Below are positions 8,778 to 17,500 of a stretch of 64,000 bases of DNA, piece after piece. Origin of the DNA: Anoxybacter fermentans (GTDB taxonomy: Bacteria > Bacillota > Halanaerobiia > DY22613); the NCBI RefSeq assembly GCF_003991135.1, contig NZ_CP016379.1, positions 1,240,001 through 1,304,000 on the forward strand, in the 5' to 3' direction. Position numbers and translations under genes: made by a program. The notes under the pieces are model-generated. The model saw only the letters and a list, made by a program, of their open reading frames with translations. It made no database searches and had not been told where the DNA came from. Every line of letters starts with the position of its first letter. Positions within the stretch are counted from its first letter, which is position 1.

Positions 8778-9652
8778 AAAACACAGCACTCCTCTTCATA
8801 AACGATCTTATACCCCAATTCTTTTGCACGTTTTATGGCAAGTGGTGTAGGGTTTACAATTTTATTTAAACCTACCTCTACAGCATAATAGTCTATTTCT
8901 GCACGATACCTGCCACCAGGCCGCATGCACCCAAGATGAATCGGAATATCTGGAAAAGTCTCTCTAGCATAAACCATTAGCTTTAGAACTTCTTCCAATG
9001 CTGGAGGTTTACGATCAGCATAGTCCGTACCGCGGGTTGGGATAAAAATGATAAAAACAAGTCCTTCAACTCCCAATCGTGCCAGTGTGTCAATAGCCTG
9101 ATATTCTCCTTTAATTTCGCCACCTTTTAATCCAATACAGATATGGGGCATAACCTTCACATATTTTTGCAACATTTGATAGGTCTTAATATAATCATCA
9201 CCTGTTTTATTCATATGATAAACTTCTTTAATTGTATCATTATCCACCAAAAAATCAAAGGAGACACAATCCACATAAGTAGCTATAGATTTAATCTCTT
9301 CTTCACTGATTAACCCTACATGAGCATTGACCTTAAGACCATTAACCACCGATTTCAAAGGTTCTAAATTTATTGATACACGCCCATCATGACTACAGCC
9401 GCCGCTGATCAAACAACTGGTACTTTTTCTTCGTGCAATCTCTTTCCCTGCTTCTGTTATAGGGATCATATGATTTAAGTACTTTCCACCGCAATGGGAA
9501 CAGTTTAGATTACATTTCTTTCCTGTCGTGGTAATGACTGTGGTAGAGTTGGGCCGGACAAAGAAAATCTGGCCCGGGAAATGTATATCCCTGATCTCCC
9601 GGGCCTTTTTTATCCGTTCAAAAAGCCCCGGCTCTAATTTTCTGATTTCCAA
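8774..9652 (-). CDS. Radical SAM protein, partner lipoyl synthase subunit (LipS1/LipS2 type)
   Basis: 292 residues. The cluster motif is C47-x3-C51-x2-C54 ([15 protein letters not shown]), followed by [14 protein letters not shown] and a Cys pair at the very end (EEECCVL) that could serve an auxiliary cluster. The start is a TTG at 9652 that overlaps the gcvPB end by 19 bp and has AAGGAG about 12 nt upstream. The downstream radical SAM gene begins within its stop codon. The pair is placed exactly where a lipoyl synthase is needed, between the P-protein and LipM. A standalone sulfur-insertion or biotin-synthase-like role is possible, but the context argues for lipoylation of GcvH. Confidence 0.78.
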   Translation of the reverse strand: MEIRKLEPGLFERIKKAREIRDIHFPGQIFFVRPNSTTVITTTGKKCNLNCSHCGGKYLNHMIPITEAGKEIARRKSTSCLISGGCSHDGRVSINLEPLKSVVNGLKVNAHVGLISEEEIKSIATYVDCVSFDFLVDNDTIKEVYHMNKTGDDYIKTYQMLQKYVKVMPHICIGLKGGEIKGEYQAIDTLARLGVEGLVFIIFIPTRGTDYADRKPPALEEVLKLMVYARETFPDIPIHLGCMRPGGRYRAEIDYYAVEVGLNKIVNPTPLAIKRAKELGYKIVYEEECCVL

Positions 9653-11100
9653 CGGAGAATTGGTCTCCTTGCTGCAGTTACTTCATCCAACCGGCCCACC
9701 ACAGTGGTCAGCGGTGCTTTAGTTACTTTATCAGGATCTTCCGTAATTTCCCTGGCAATATTGATCATAGCCTCAGCAAAGGCATCTAATGTTTCTTTGC
9801 TTTCAGTCTCTGTAGGTTCGATCATTAAAGCTTCTTTTACAATCAATGGGAAATAGATGGTAGGTGGGTGGTATTTGTAATCAATAAGCCGTTTGGCAAT
9901 ATCCAGAGTCGAAGCACCCTGTTTTTTCTGTTTCACACCGGATAAAACAAACTCATGTTTACATACCCGATCATATGGTAATTCATAATACTCTTTTAAA
10001 ATTTCTTTCAAGTAGTTTGCATTGAGAACAGCATCTTCACTTGCTAATCTTAAGCCTTCTGCCCCCATTGCAAGAATATAAGCAAATGCTTTAACTATAA
10101 CAGTAAAGTTACCATAACAGGCTTTAACCTTACCGATGGACTCAGGCCGATCAAAGTCCATGTAATAATATTCTTTTCCCTCTGCTTTTTCAATTAAAGG
10201 AACAGGCAGAAATGGAATCAACTTTTCTTTAACACCAACTGGACCGGAACCGGGTCCACCTCCACCATGGGGAGTACCGAAGGTTTTATGCAGATTAAGA
10301 TGAAGAACGTCAAAACCCATATCACCCGGGCGGGCCTTACCCAAAATAGCATTGGCATTCGCTCCATCATAATAAAGCAGACCGCCTGCATTATGAACTA
10401 TCTCGGCAATTTCAATAATATCAGTCTCAAAAAGGCCCAGAGTATTGGGGTTGGTCAGCATTAAAGCTGCTGTTTTTTCACTTACAGCCTTCTTTAATGC
10501 TTTAAGATCCACCAGACCGTTTTCGTTAGATTTTACTTCTACTACTTTAAAACCACACATGGCTGCACTGGCAGGATTAGTACCATGGGCAGAGTCAGGT
10601 ACAATCACTTCATTCCGGTTTTTATCTCCATTATGCAAATGGTAAGCCTTAATGATCATTAAACCTGTTAACTCCCCATGGGCACCTGCTGCAGGCTGGA
10701 AGGAGAAGCGATCCATTCCAGTAATCTCCTGTAACATTTGATCCATTTTATATAAAAGCTTTAAATTACCTTGAACTGTCTCTTCCGGCTGATATGGGTG
10801 ACTTAAGGCAAATCCTTGATACCGGGAGACATCTTCATTCACCTTAGGATTGTACTTCATTGTGCAAGAACCCAATGGGTAAAAGCCCGAGTCTACACCG
10901 AAATTTCTACGAGACAAAGAAGTAAAATGACGAACTACATCAACTTCACTTACCTCAGGCAGATTTGGCTCTTTTTTTCGCAATAAGTCAGGATCCAGAT
11001 AGGAATCAATCTCAACTCCGGTAAAACCATCTTCAGGTAGAGAAAACCCAACCCGACCTGGGGTACTCAACTCAAAGATCAATTTTTTCCCTTCTCTCAT
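9634..11100 (-). CDS. gcvPB: Glycine dehydrogenase (decarboxylating) subunit 2
   Basis: 488 residues, as expected for the second half of a split P-protein. The PLP-binding lysine is Lys272 in [36 protein letters not shown] and [11 protein letters not shown] are further cofactor-site motifs. With GcvPA it decarboxylates glycine and passes the aminomethyl group to lipoyl-GcvH. The start ATG overlaps the gcvPA stop (ATGA). The C-terminal coding sequence overlaps the following radical SAM gene. Confidence 0.96.
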   Translation of the reverse strand: MREGKKLIFELSTPGRVGFSLPEDGFTGVEIDSYLDPDLLRKKEPNLPEVSEVDVVRHFTSLSRRNFGVDSGFYPLGSCTMKYNPKVNEDVSRYQGFALSHPYQPEETVQGNLKLLYKMDQMLQEITGMDRFSFQPAAGAHGELTGLMIIKAYHLHNGDKNRNEVIVPDSAHGTNPASAAMCGFKVVEVKSNENGLVDLKALKKAVSEKTAALMLTNPNTLGLFETDIIEIAEIVHNAGGLLYYDGANANAILGKARPGDMGFDVLHLNLHKTFGTPHGGGGPGSGPVGVKEKLIPFLPVPLIEKAEGKEYYYMDFDRPESIGKVKACYGNFTVIVKAFAYILAMGAEGLRLASEDAVLNANYLKEILKEYYELPYDRVCKHEFVLSGVKQKKQGASTLDIAKRLIDYKYHPPTIYFPLIVKEALMIEPTETESKETLDAFAEAMINIAREITEDPDKVTKAPLTTVVGRLDEVTAARRPILRWKSEN

Positions 11101-12443
11101 TTAACCCCCTCCAATATTTGTATGTACTGGTCAATCTCTTCCTTACTCCGTTTTTCAGTAACCGCAACCATAAAGCAGTCAGATAACTCTGGATAATCAG
11201 ACCCAAGAGCATAACCACCAAGAATTCCATTATCTAGCAGGGTTTTAAGAACACTATCTACATCATACTCAGTCTTAATGACAAATTCCTTAAAGAAAGG
11301 TCCTTTAAATCGGGTTTTAAATCCGTCCAGCTGATTAATTTTTTCCATCAGATAGTGAGCTTTTTTAAAGGAATTTTCAGCTACCTGACGTAAGCCCTTC
11401 TTACCCATAACGGAAAGATAGACTAAAGCAGCCAGAGCATTCAAAGCCTGGTTTGAACAGATATTAGAAGTAGCCCGATGCCTGCGGATATGCTGTTCTC
11501 TTGCCTGCAAGGTTAAAACATATCCCCGATTACCCTCATGGTCGGTTGTCTGGCCCACAATCCGGCCCGGCATATAGCGCATAAAATCTTCTTTAGCCGC
11601 AAAAAAGCCAAAGGTAGGTCCTCCAAAGCTTACAGGATTACCCAGACTCTGCCCTTCACCGATAGCAATATCTGCACCCAATTCTCCTGGTGAGGCAAGA
11701 ATACCGAGAGCAATCGGATCTGCATTTATAATCATCAGACTATCATTGGCATGAACTTTTTTAGTAATTTTTTTTATATCTTCAATTATTCCAAAGAAAT
11801 TAGGATATTGAATGATTACACCTGCTACATCATCACTTAATTTAGATTCTAGATCTTCTAAATCTATTTTACCGTCTTTCATCTCAATCTCTACAAGATT
11901 GAAACCAGCACTATCAAAATAGGTTTTACAAACTTTCCGAACTTCCGGATGGACAGTTTTCGAGATCAAAACAGTACTACGTTTCCGCTTTACATTTATT
12001 GCCATAAAGCCCGCTTCAGCAGTAGCTGTAGCACCATCGTACATAGATGCATTGGAGACGTCCATACCTGTCAGTTCACAGATCATGGTTTGATATTCAA
12101 AAATGGCCTGCAAATAACCCTGACTCATTTCAGCCTGATAAGGGGTATAAGCTGTATAAAATTCAGACCTGAGCAGCATGTGATCTACAACTGATGGTAT
12201 ATAGTGATCATAATAACCTGCTCCTATAAAGCAAATATAATCCTGAATATTGACATTCATATCGCTTAAATCTTTACAGATTTTTTTTATCTCTAATTCA
12301 GAATGAGGACGGTTTAATTTCAACTTATCCTTTAAACGGATGGATTCAGGGATATCATCAAAAAGTTCTTCAATTGATTGAATCCCGATCCTCTCCATCA
12401 TTGCTTTGCGATCTTTAGAAGTATGTGGCAGGTAAGGAAACAT
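11097..12443 (-). CDS. gcvPA: Glycine dehydrogenase (decarboxylating) subunit 1
   Basis: 448 residues, the standard length for subunit 1 of the two-subunit P-protein. [53 protein letters not shown] and [19 protein letters not shown] are family landmarks. It forms the heterotetrameric glycine decarboxylase with GcvPB. It starts 3 bp after gcvH. Confidence 0.96.
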   Translation of the reverse strand: MFPYLPHTSKDRKAMMERIGIQSIEELFDDIPESIRLKDKLKLNRPHSELEIKKICKDLSDMNVNIQDYICFIGAGYYDHYIPSVVDHMLLRSEFYTAYTPYQAEMSQGYLQAIFEYQTMICELTGMDVSNASMYDGATATAEAGFMAINVKRKRSTVLISKTVHPEVRKVCKTYFDSAGFNLVEIEMKDGKIDLEDLESKLSDDVAGVIIQYPNFFGIIEDIKKITKKVHANDSLMIINADPIALGILASPGELGADIAIGEGQSLGNPVSFGGPTFGFFAAKEDFMRYMPGRIVGQTTDHEGNRGYVLTLQAREQHIRRHRATSNICSNQALNALAALVYLSVMGKKGLRQVAENSFKKAHYLMEKINQLDGFKTRFKGPFFKEFVIKTEYDVDSVLKTLLDNGILGGYALGSDYPELSDCFMVAVTEKRSKEEIDQYIQILEGVK

Positions 12444-12446
12444 TCC

Positions 12447-12830
12447 TTATTCCTCCTCTGCACAAAATTCTTCATACTCTTCAGCATTAAGCAGATTATT
12501 AATCTGATCTGGATCGGAAATTCTTATTTTAACTATCCAATTCTCATAGGGATCTTCATTAAGCAGTTCAGGAGAATCTAACAATTCTTCATTCACTTCT
12601 AAAATTTCGCCATCAATCGGCATATAAATATCAGAAGTCGCCTTTACAGAATCAACTACCGCAAAGCTGTCACCTTCAACAAACTCTTCACCAACTTCTG
12701 GTAATTCTACAAAAACAACATCACCTAATTGTTCCTGTGCATAGTCTGTAATACCAATATAGCCTATTTCACCTTCCACTCTAATCCATTCATGCTCCTT
12801 TGTGTACTTAAGATCTTTTAATACCTTCAT
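12447..12830 (-). CDS. gcvH: Glycine cleavage system H protein (lipoyl carrier)
   Basis: 127 residues. The lipoylation site is Lys63 in VDSVKATSDIYMP, and the N-terminal KYTKEHEWIRV is typical. It carries the aminomethyl group on its lipoyl arm between P-, T- and L-proteins, and in Firmicutes it is also the entry point for octanoylation. It lies 19 bp after gcvT. The lipoylation enzymes are encoded three genes downstream in the same transcript. Confidence 0.96.
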   Translation of the reverse strand: MKVLKDLKYTKEHEWIRVEGEIGYIGITDYAQEQLGDVVFVELPEVGEEFVEGDSFAVVDSVKATSDIYMPIDGEILEVNEELLDSPELLNEDPYENWIVKIRISDPDQINNLLNAEEYEEFCAEEE

Positions 12831-12849
12831 TATGCATTCCCCCTTTAAA

Positions 12850-13953
12850 TTATTTTTTATAATTCTTTTTATAAAATGGAATAGGAATTACTTTTGCACG
12901 CATTGACCGTTTACCGCGTAAAACTTCAAATTCAGTCCCCAACTCACTATATTGGCTCTTTACCAATGCTAGACCAATATTTTTATCCAGAGTAGGTGAA
13001 TAAGAGCCGGTTGTGACAAAACCTATAATTTCACCATCCTTAGCCACTTTAAATTGAGCCCGTGGAATTCCGCGATCAATCATTTCAAATCCTACCAGTT
13101 TTCTTTTAAGTCCCTCCTCTTTTTGCTTCATTAGAACATCTTTTCCGATAAAATCATCGGTATTCAGCTTAACAAAGATTCCTAATCCCGCTTCCAGTGG
13201 TGTAATCTCTTCTGAAATTTCATGGCCATAAAGAGGTAAACCAGCTTCAAAACGAAGTGTATCTCTTGCCCCGAGACCAACGGGCTTAACACCCTGATCT
13301 CTACCTGTTTCTAAAATCAGATCCCACATATACACAGCATCCTGAGGAGCTAAATAAATTTCAAATCCATCTTCTCCGGTATAACCGGTACGGGAAATAA
13401 GCACATCTTTGCCACCAACTTTAGTTTCAGTAAAGTAGAAAAATTTAATACTTGAAAGGTCATAATCAGTAAGCTTCTGCAAAATCTCTTCAGCCTGTGG
13501 GCCTTGAAAAGCTAGCTGAGCAATCCTGTCAGACATATTTTCAATTTTTACATCAAAGTTTCCTTTATTTTGCATAATCCAATCATAGTCTTTATCAATA
13601 TTTGCTGCATTAACTACCAACATGTAACTATTAGAAGAATATTTATATATCAATAAGTCATCAACCACACCACCACTTGGATAACACATTAGATTGTACT
13701 GAACCTGATTATCTTTCATCTTTTTTACATCATTAGTCACCAGGTACTGAACAAAATCTTCAGCATCGGGACCATCTACCTTAATCTCTCCCATATGGGA
13801 AACATCAAAAAGCCCGGCATGATTACGTACTGTATGATGTTCTTCTATAATATTGGAATACTGTACAGGCATTTCCCAGCCTCCAAATTCAATAATTTTA
13901 CCACCATATTTTTTATAGATTTCAAAAAGAGGAGTCCTTTTTAAACTACCCAT
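12850..13953 (-). CDS. gcvT: Glycine cleavage T protein (aminomethyltransferase)
   Basis: 367 residues from the ATG at 13953. An upstream ATG at 13962 is rejected because it directly abuts the AAGGAGG ribosome site, while 13953 is 10 nt away. Landmarks include LFDVSHMGEIKV, YNLMCYPSGGVVDDLL (folate binding), RTGYTGEDGFEIYL and GARDTLRFEAGLPLYGHE. It takes the aminomethyl group from GcvH and makes 5,10-methylene-tetrahydrofolate and ammonia. It is the first gene of the operon, directly behind the glycine riboswitch. Confidence 0.95.
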   Translation of the reverse strand: MGSLKRTPLFEIYKKYGGKIIEFGGWEMPVQYSNIIEEHHTVRNHAGLFDVSHMGEIKVDGPDAEDFVQYLVTNDVKKMKDNQVQYNLMCYPSGGVVDDLLIYKYSSNSYMLVVNAANIDKDYDWIMQNKGNFDVKIENMSDRIAQLAFQGPQAEEILQKLTDYDLSSIKFFYFTETKVGGKDVLISRTGYTGEDGFEIYLAPQDAVYMWDLILETGRDQGVKPVGLGARDTLRFEAGLPLYGHEISEEITPLEAGLGIFVKLNTDDFIGKDVLMKQKEEGLKRKLVGFEMIDRGIPRAQFKVAKDGEIIGFVTTGSYSPTLDKNIGLALVKSQYSELGTEFEVLRGKRSMRAKVIPIPFYKKNYKK

Positions 13954-14002
13954 TGTCACCATCCCTCCTTATGAAATTTTGTGAATTTTTTTATTAACAG
14001 AA

Positions 14003-14032
14003 AGAGGAGCATAGAAAACTCTATGCTCCTCT
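14003..14032 (-). terminator. Riboswitch expression-platform terminator
   Basis: Perfect 12-bp stem AGAGGAGCATAG / CTATGCTCCTCT with a 6-nt loop directly 3' of the second aptamer, followed on the minus strand by TTTCTGTTAAT. It lies between the aptamers and the gcvT ribosome site, as in other glycine riboswitches, where bound glycine prevents termination. Confidence 0.8.
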
Positions 14033-14035
14033 GTC

Positions 14036-14216
14036 TATACCTGAGAGATTGGACCCGCTATAAATTAAAACGAGTCTTGCCCCTTCGGCGTTTTTCCATA
14101 CGGAAAAACTTTTCCAGAGTATCCGTCCAGATGCAGTCCTGGTGCCTGAGAGTTTCGCTATGATTTCATAGCTTGCTCCTTCGGCTTTCCTTATAAAAGG
14201 AAATCTCCTGCATCCT
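14036..14216 (-). promoter_or_regulatory. Tandem glycine riboswitch
   Basis: Two successive aptamers can be read on the minus strand. The first holds GCCGAAGGAGCAA and later ACTCTCAGGCACCAGGAC, the second GCCGAAGGGGCAA and later ATCTCTCAGGTATAGAC. These are the conserved core sequences of the glycine (gcvT) riboswitch. GGATGCA near 14215 can pair with TGCATC just after aptamer 1 to form its closing stem. The arrangement of two aptamers with a linker and a terminator before gcvT is the classic form and should turn on the operon when glycine is high. An open frame across this element is a by-product. Confidence 0.95.
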
Positions 14217-14320
14217 TCATCCAGATAACGATATTCACTTTTCAAAATAACACCGTTTATATACATTTTATTACAACATAAATTAAAAAATTCCTGCAAA
14301 TCTTTATAAAAAAACATAAT

Positions 14321-14368
14321 TGATTTTACTGCGAAAAGCTAATTTTTCGCTTTATGAAGAAATTTTTT
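14321..14368. repeat. Half copy of the palindromic intergenic repeat
   Basis: TGATTTTACTGCGAAAAGC followed by AATTTTTCGCTTTATGAAG and GAAATTTTT matches one A-type arm of the repeat family. The rest of the palindrome is absent, so this is a solo arm or a deletion remnant. Confidence 0.7.
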
Positions 14369-14398
14369 ACCTATCCATGAGGGCTGTTCACCTTATTA

Positions 14399-14414
14399 TG
14401 TTTCACGTGAAATT
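14399..14414. other. parS-like palindrome (candidate ParB/Spo0J site)
   Basis: TGTTTCACGTGAAATT matches the bacterial parS consensus TGTTTCACGTGAAACA in 14 of 16 positions, including the whole 12-bp core palindrome TTTCACGTGAAA. It is intergenic, between the riboswitch promoter region and the large lipoprotein gene. Confidence 0.6.
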
Positions 14415-14482
14415 TTACATTTCCTTTGAAAAAATGACCTTTTATAACTAGACCATCAAATTTATGATAAAATTTAAGCAAA

Positions 14483-14504
14483 AAGAGGGGGAAAGTCCCC
14501 TCTT
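14483..14504 (-). terminator. Terminator of the large LRR lipoprotein gene
   Basis: Perfect 8-bp stem AAGAGGGG / CCCCTCTT, 6-nt loop, directly after the stop codon. It is followed by TTTTTGC on the minus strand. Confidence 0.85.
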
Positions 14505-14505
14505 C

Positions 14506-17500
14506 TCAAGGTCCCCAAACTGGGTAGCTATCATCTGTTAAGTTATATGTTACCTGCCATTCATTTAAACCATCTTTATCCATTACAAAGATTTCATATT
14601 CTCCATCACGATCAGATACAAAAGCAATCATTGTTCCATCTATAGACCATACAGGATCTAAGTCGCTTGCGGCACTCTCAGTCAAACGTTTTGCAGATAA
14701 ACCAGCACCATCGATAGAACCAACACTTGAGATTGTGTAAATATCATAGTCACCGCCATCTCGTTTCGAAATAAACGCCAACATGCTACCATCTGGAGAC
14801 CAGGAAGGACTTCTGTCATCTGCAATATTAGTTGTTACCTGGACGATATTCCAACTACTATATGGATCTGCTGAACCATTAAATTCAATTGCCCAGATAT
14901 CCCCATTAGCTTCAAAGACGATTTTAGTACCATCCGGAGACCACTTAGGATTGGCACAAACACCATCAACGACAGTACCACCTGTCAATGATATATTATT
15001 GGAACCATCAGCTTTTATCTTCCAAATATTGCCTTGACTTACATAGGCAATATAGCTTCCTTCAGGAGACCATGTTGGTGCTTCATCATCATAATCATTA
15101 AGCGTCAGACGTAAAAGAGAAGTTCCATCTTCATTCATTACATATATATCATCATTACCTTCCTGATCAGAAACAAAGGCAATTTTATCTCCACCTGGAG
15201 CCCATACAGGACTTTTTTCATTAGCATAATCGGAGGTCAAGCGTGTTAGATTACTTCCATCAGCATCTACTACATAAATGTTACTATTACCTTCACTTGT
15301 ATCATAAGCTTCAAACAAAATTTTTGACTTATATGGATGCCATTGTGGTTTCTCTTCAATTAAATTAGTATTATTTGTTAGTCTTACTAAAATATTATTG
15401 GCATCCAGGTAATAAATTTCACCATTACTGCTATCCTGCAAAGATATAAAAGTGAGTTTATTTGGTAAATTGAGACTGGTAAATACTGCAGTAACAGTTA
15501 TATCACTATTCATTGTAACAGTCTCTGGATTTGTTGTAGATGTATCTATAGGACCACCTTCCCAATGATCAAAGAACCATCCTGCTGCAGGTTTAGCAGT
15601 TAAAGTTACATCAGTTCCTTCCTCATAGGTAGTTTGATCAGGATTCTTTTCTACTGTACCTTGGCCTGAAATATTAACTGTTAAAGTATATTGCGGTTTT
15701 ATAATGGAGAAAGTAGCTGATAAATCAGAAACCGGGCCATTTTCATTTCCAGTTGGATCTACAACTGGTTTTAATTCATAAGTTCCCACAGCAAAACTAC
15801 TACCATCAACCGTTTTCTGAACAGTTATCTCAGCACCAACAGCAAGTCCCCCACTGACAGTATCATCAAGACCCAATTCACCAATTAAAGATCCATTCTG
15901 ATAAATATCCCAGCTTATATCAAAGGAACCTGCATCCTTATTTCCATTATTCTTTACTGTAATTGATGCAGTAGCTGTGTCATCCTGCTCGACTGTGGTA
16001 GCTGAAATTGATAGATCAATTATTTCCAATTTGGCACCATAGACATTAATTGTGATCGTTTCACTATCACTTTGACCATTCGCTTCAGCAGTAAATGTTA
16101 CAGTATAACTACCTAAATCATCTATTGTTGGAGTCCAACTAAAGCTTCCTGTACTGGTATCAAAAGTAGCTCCCTGTGGCAAACCTGCAGCACTATAAGT
16201 GACCGGATCACCATCAGGATCATTGGCTGTTACCGTAAAAGATAATCCCTGACCTGCATCAACTGTTTTATCACCTATAGTACTGAGAACAGGCGGACGA
16301 TCAACATTATTTACTGTTATAGTTATGGTCTCACTATCAGTATTACCTTTACCATCACTAACTTTAAAGGTTATAGTATATGTTCCTGCGTCATCATAAG
16401 TTGGTATCCAACTAAATGTTTGAGTAGCAGGATCAAACTTATCAGTAACTTTTGAATCACCACTAACACTATAAGTCAATAGATCCTGATCTAAATCAGT
16501 AGCTGTAACAGTAAAAGTTAATTCTTCATTTTCATTAACTGACTTATCACCTATTGGATCAAGGACAGGTGGAAATTCAACATCATTGACTACAATGGTA
16601 ATTATCTCACTATCACTTTTCGTATTGGATGTGGCAGTAAAGGTTGCAGTATAAGTACCAATATCATCTATTGTCGGAGTCCAGCTAAATTCTCCGGTTT
16701 GACTATTTATAGTTGCTCCAGACGGTAAACCACTGACACTATAGGTGATAGGATCACCATCGGGATCACTGGCTGTAACTATAAAACTTAATTCACTATA
16801 CTCATCAACAGATTTGTCACCTATAGGATCAAGGACAGGTGGATGGTCAACGATTACAGTGATAGTTATGGTTTCACTATCAGTATTCCCTTTATTGTCT
16901 CTTACTTCAAAGGTTATAGTATAAGTTCCTTCATCATTATAAGTTGGTATCCAACTGAATGTTTGAGTAGCAGGATCAAACTTATCAGTAACTTTTGAAT
17001 CACCACTAACACTATAAGTCAATGGATCCTGATCTAAATCAGTAGCTGTAACGGTAAAAGTTAATTCTTCATTCTCATAAGCTGTCTTATCACCTATAGG
17101 ATCAAGGACTGGAGCAAATTCAACATCTTTTACTTCAATGGTAATTGTTTCACTATCCTCTGCACCATTAGATGCTGCAGTAAAGGTTGCAGTATAAGTA
17201 CCAATATCATCTATTGTCGGAGTCCAGCTAAATTCTCCGGTTTGACTATTTATAGTTGCTCCAGACGGTAAACCACTGACACTATAAGTGATAGGCTCAT
17301 TATCAGGATCATTAGCTGTTACTACAAAACTTAACTCACTATACTCATCAACGGTTTTATTACCTATAGGGTTAAGAACAGGTGGACGATCAACATTGTT
17401 TACCGTAATAGTTATTGTCTCGCTTGTACTTAATTCACTACCAGTAACAGTAAAGGTAATTGTATAAGTTCCTGCATCAAAATATCCCGTAGTCCAATTG

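Noticed and set aside
7761-9652. Calling the two radical SAM genes biotin synthase (bioB)
   Set aside because: No other biotin genes are present; they overlap gcvPB and lipM in a lipoyl-dependent operon, which fits the two-protein lipoyl synthase better.
14021-14317. 98-residue open frame on the minus strand in front of gcvT
   Set aside because: It runs through the glycine riboswitch aptamers and part of the terminator stem; the open frame is a by-product of the RNA element.
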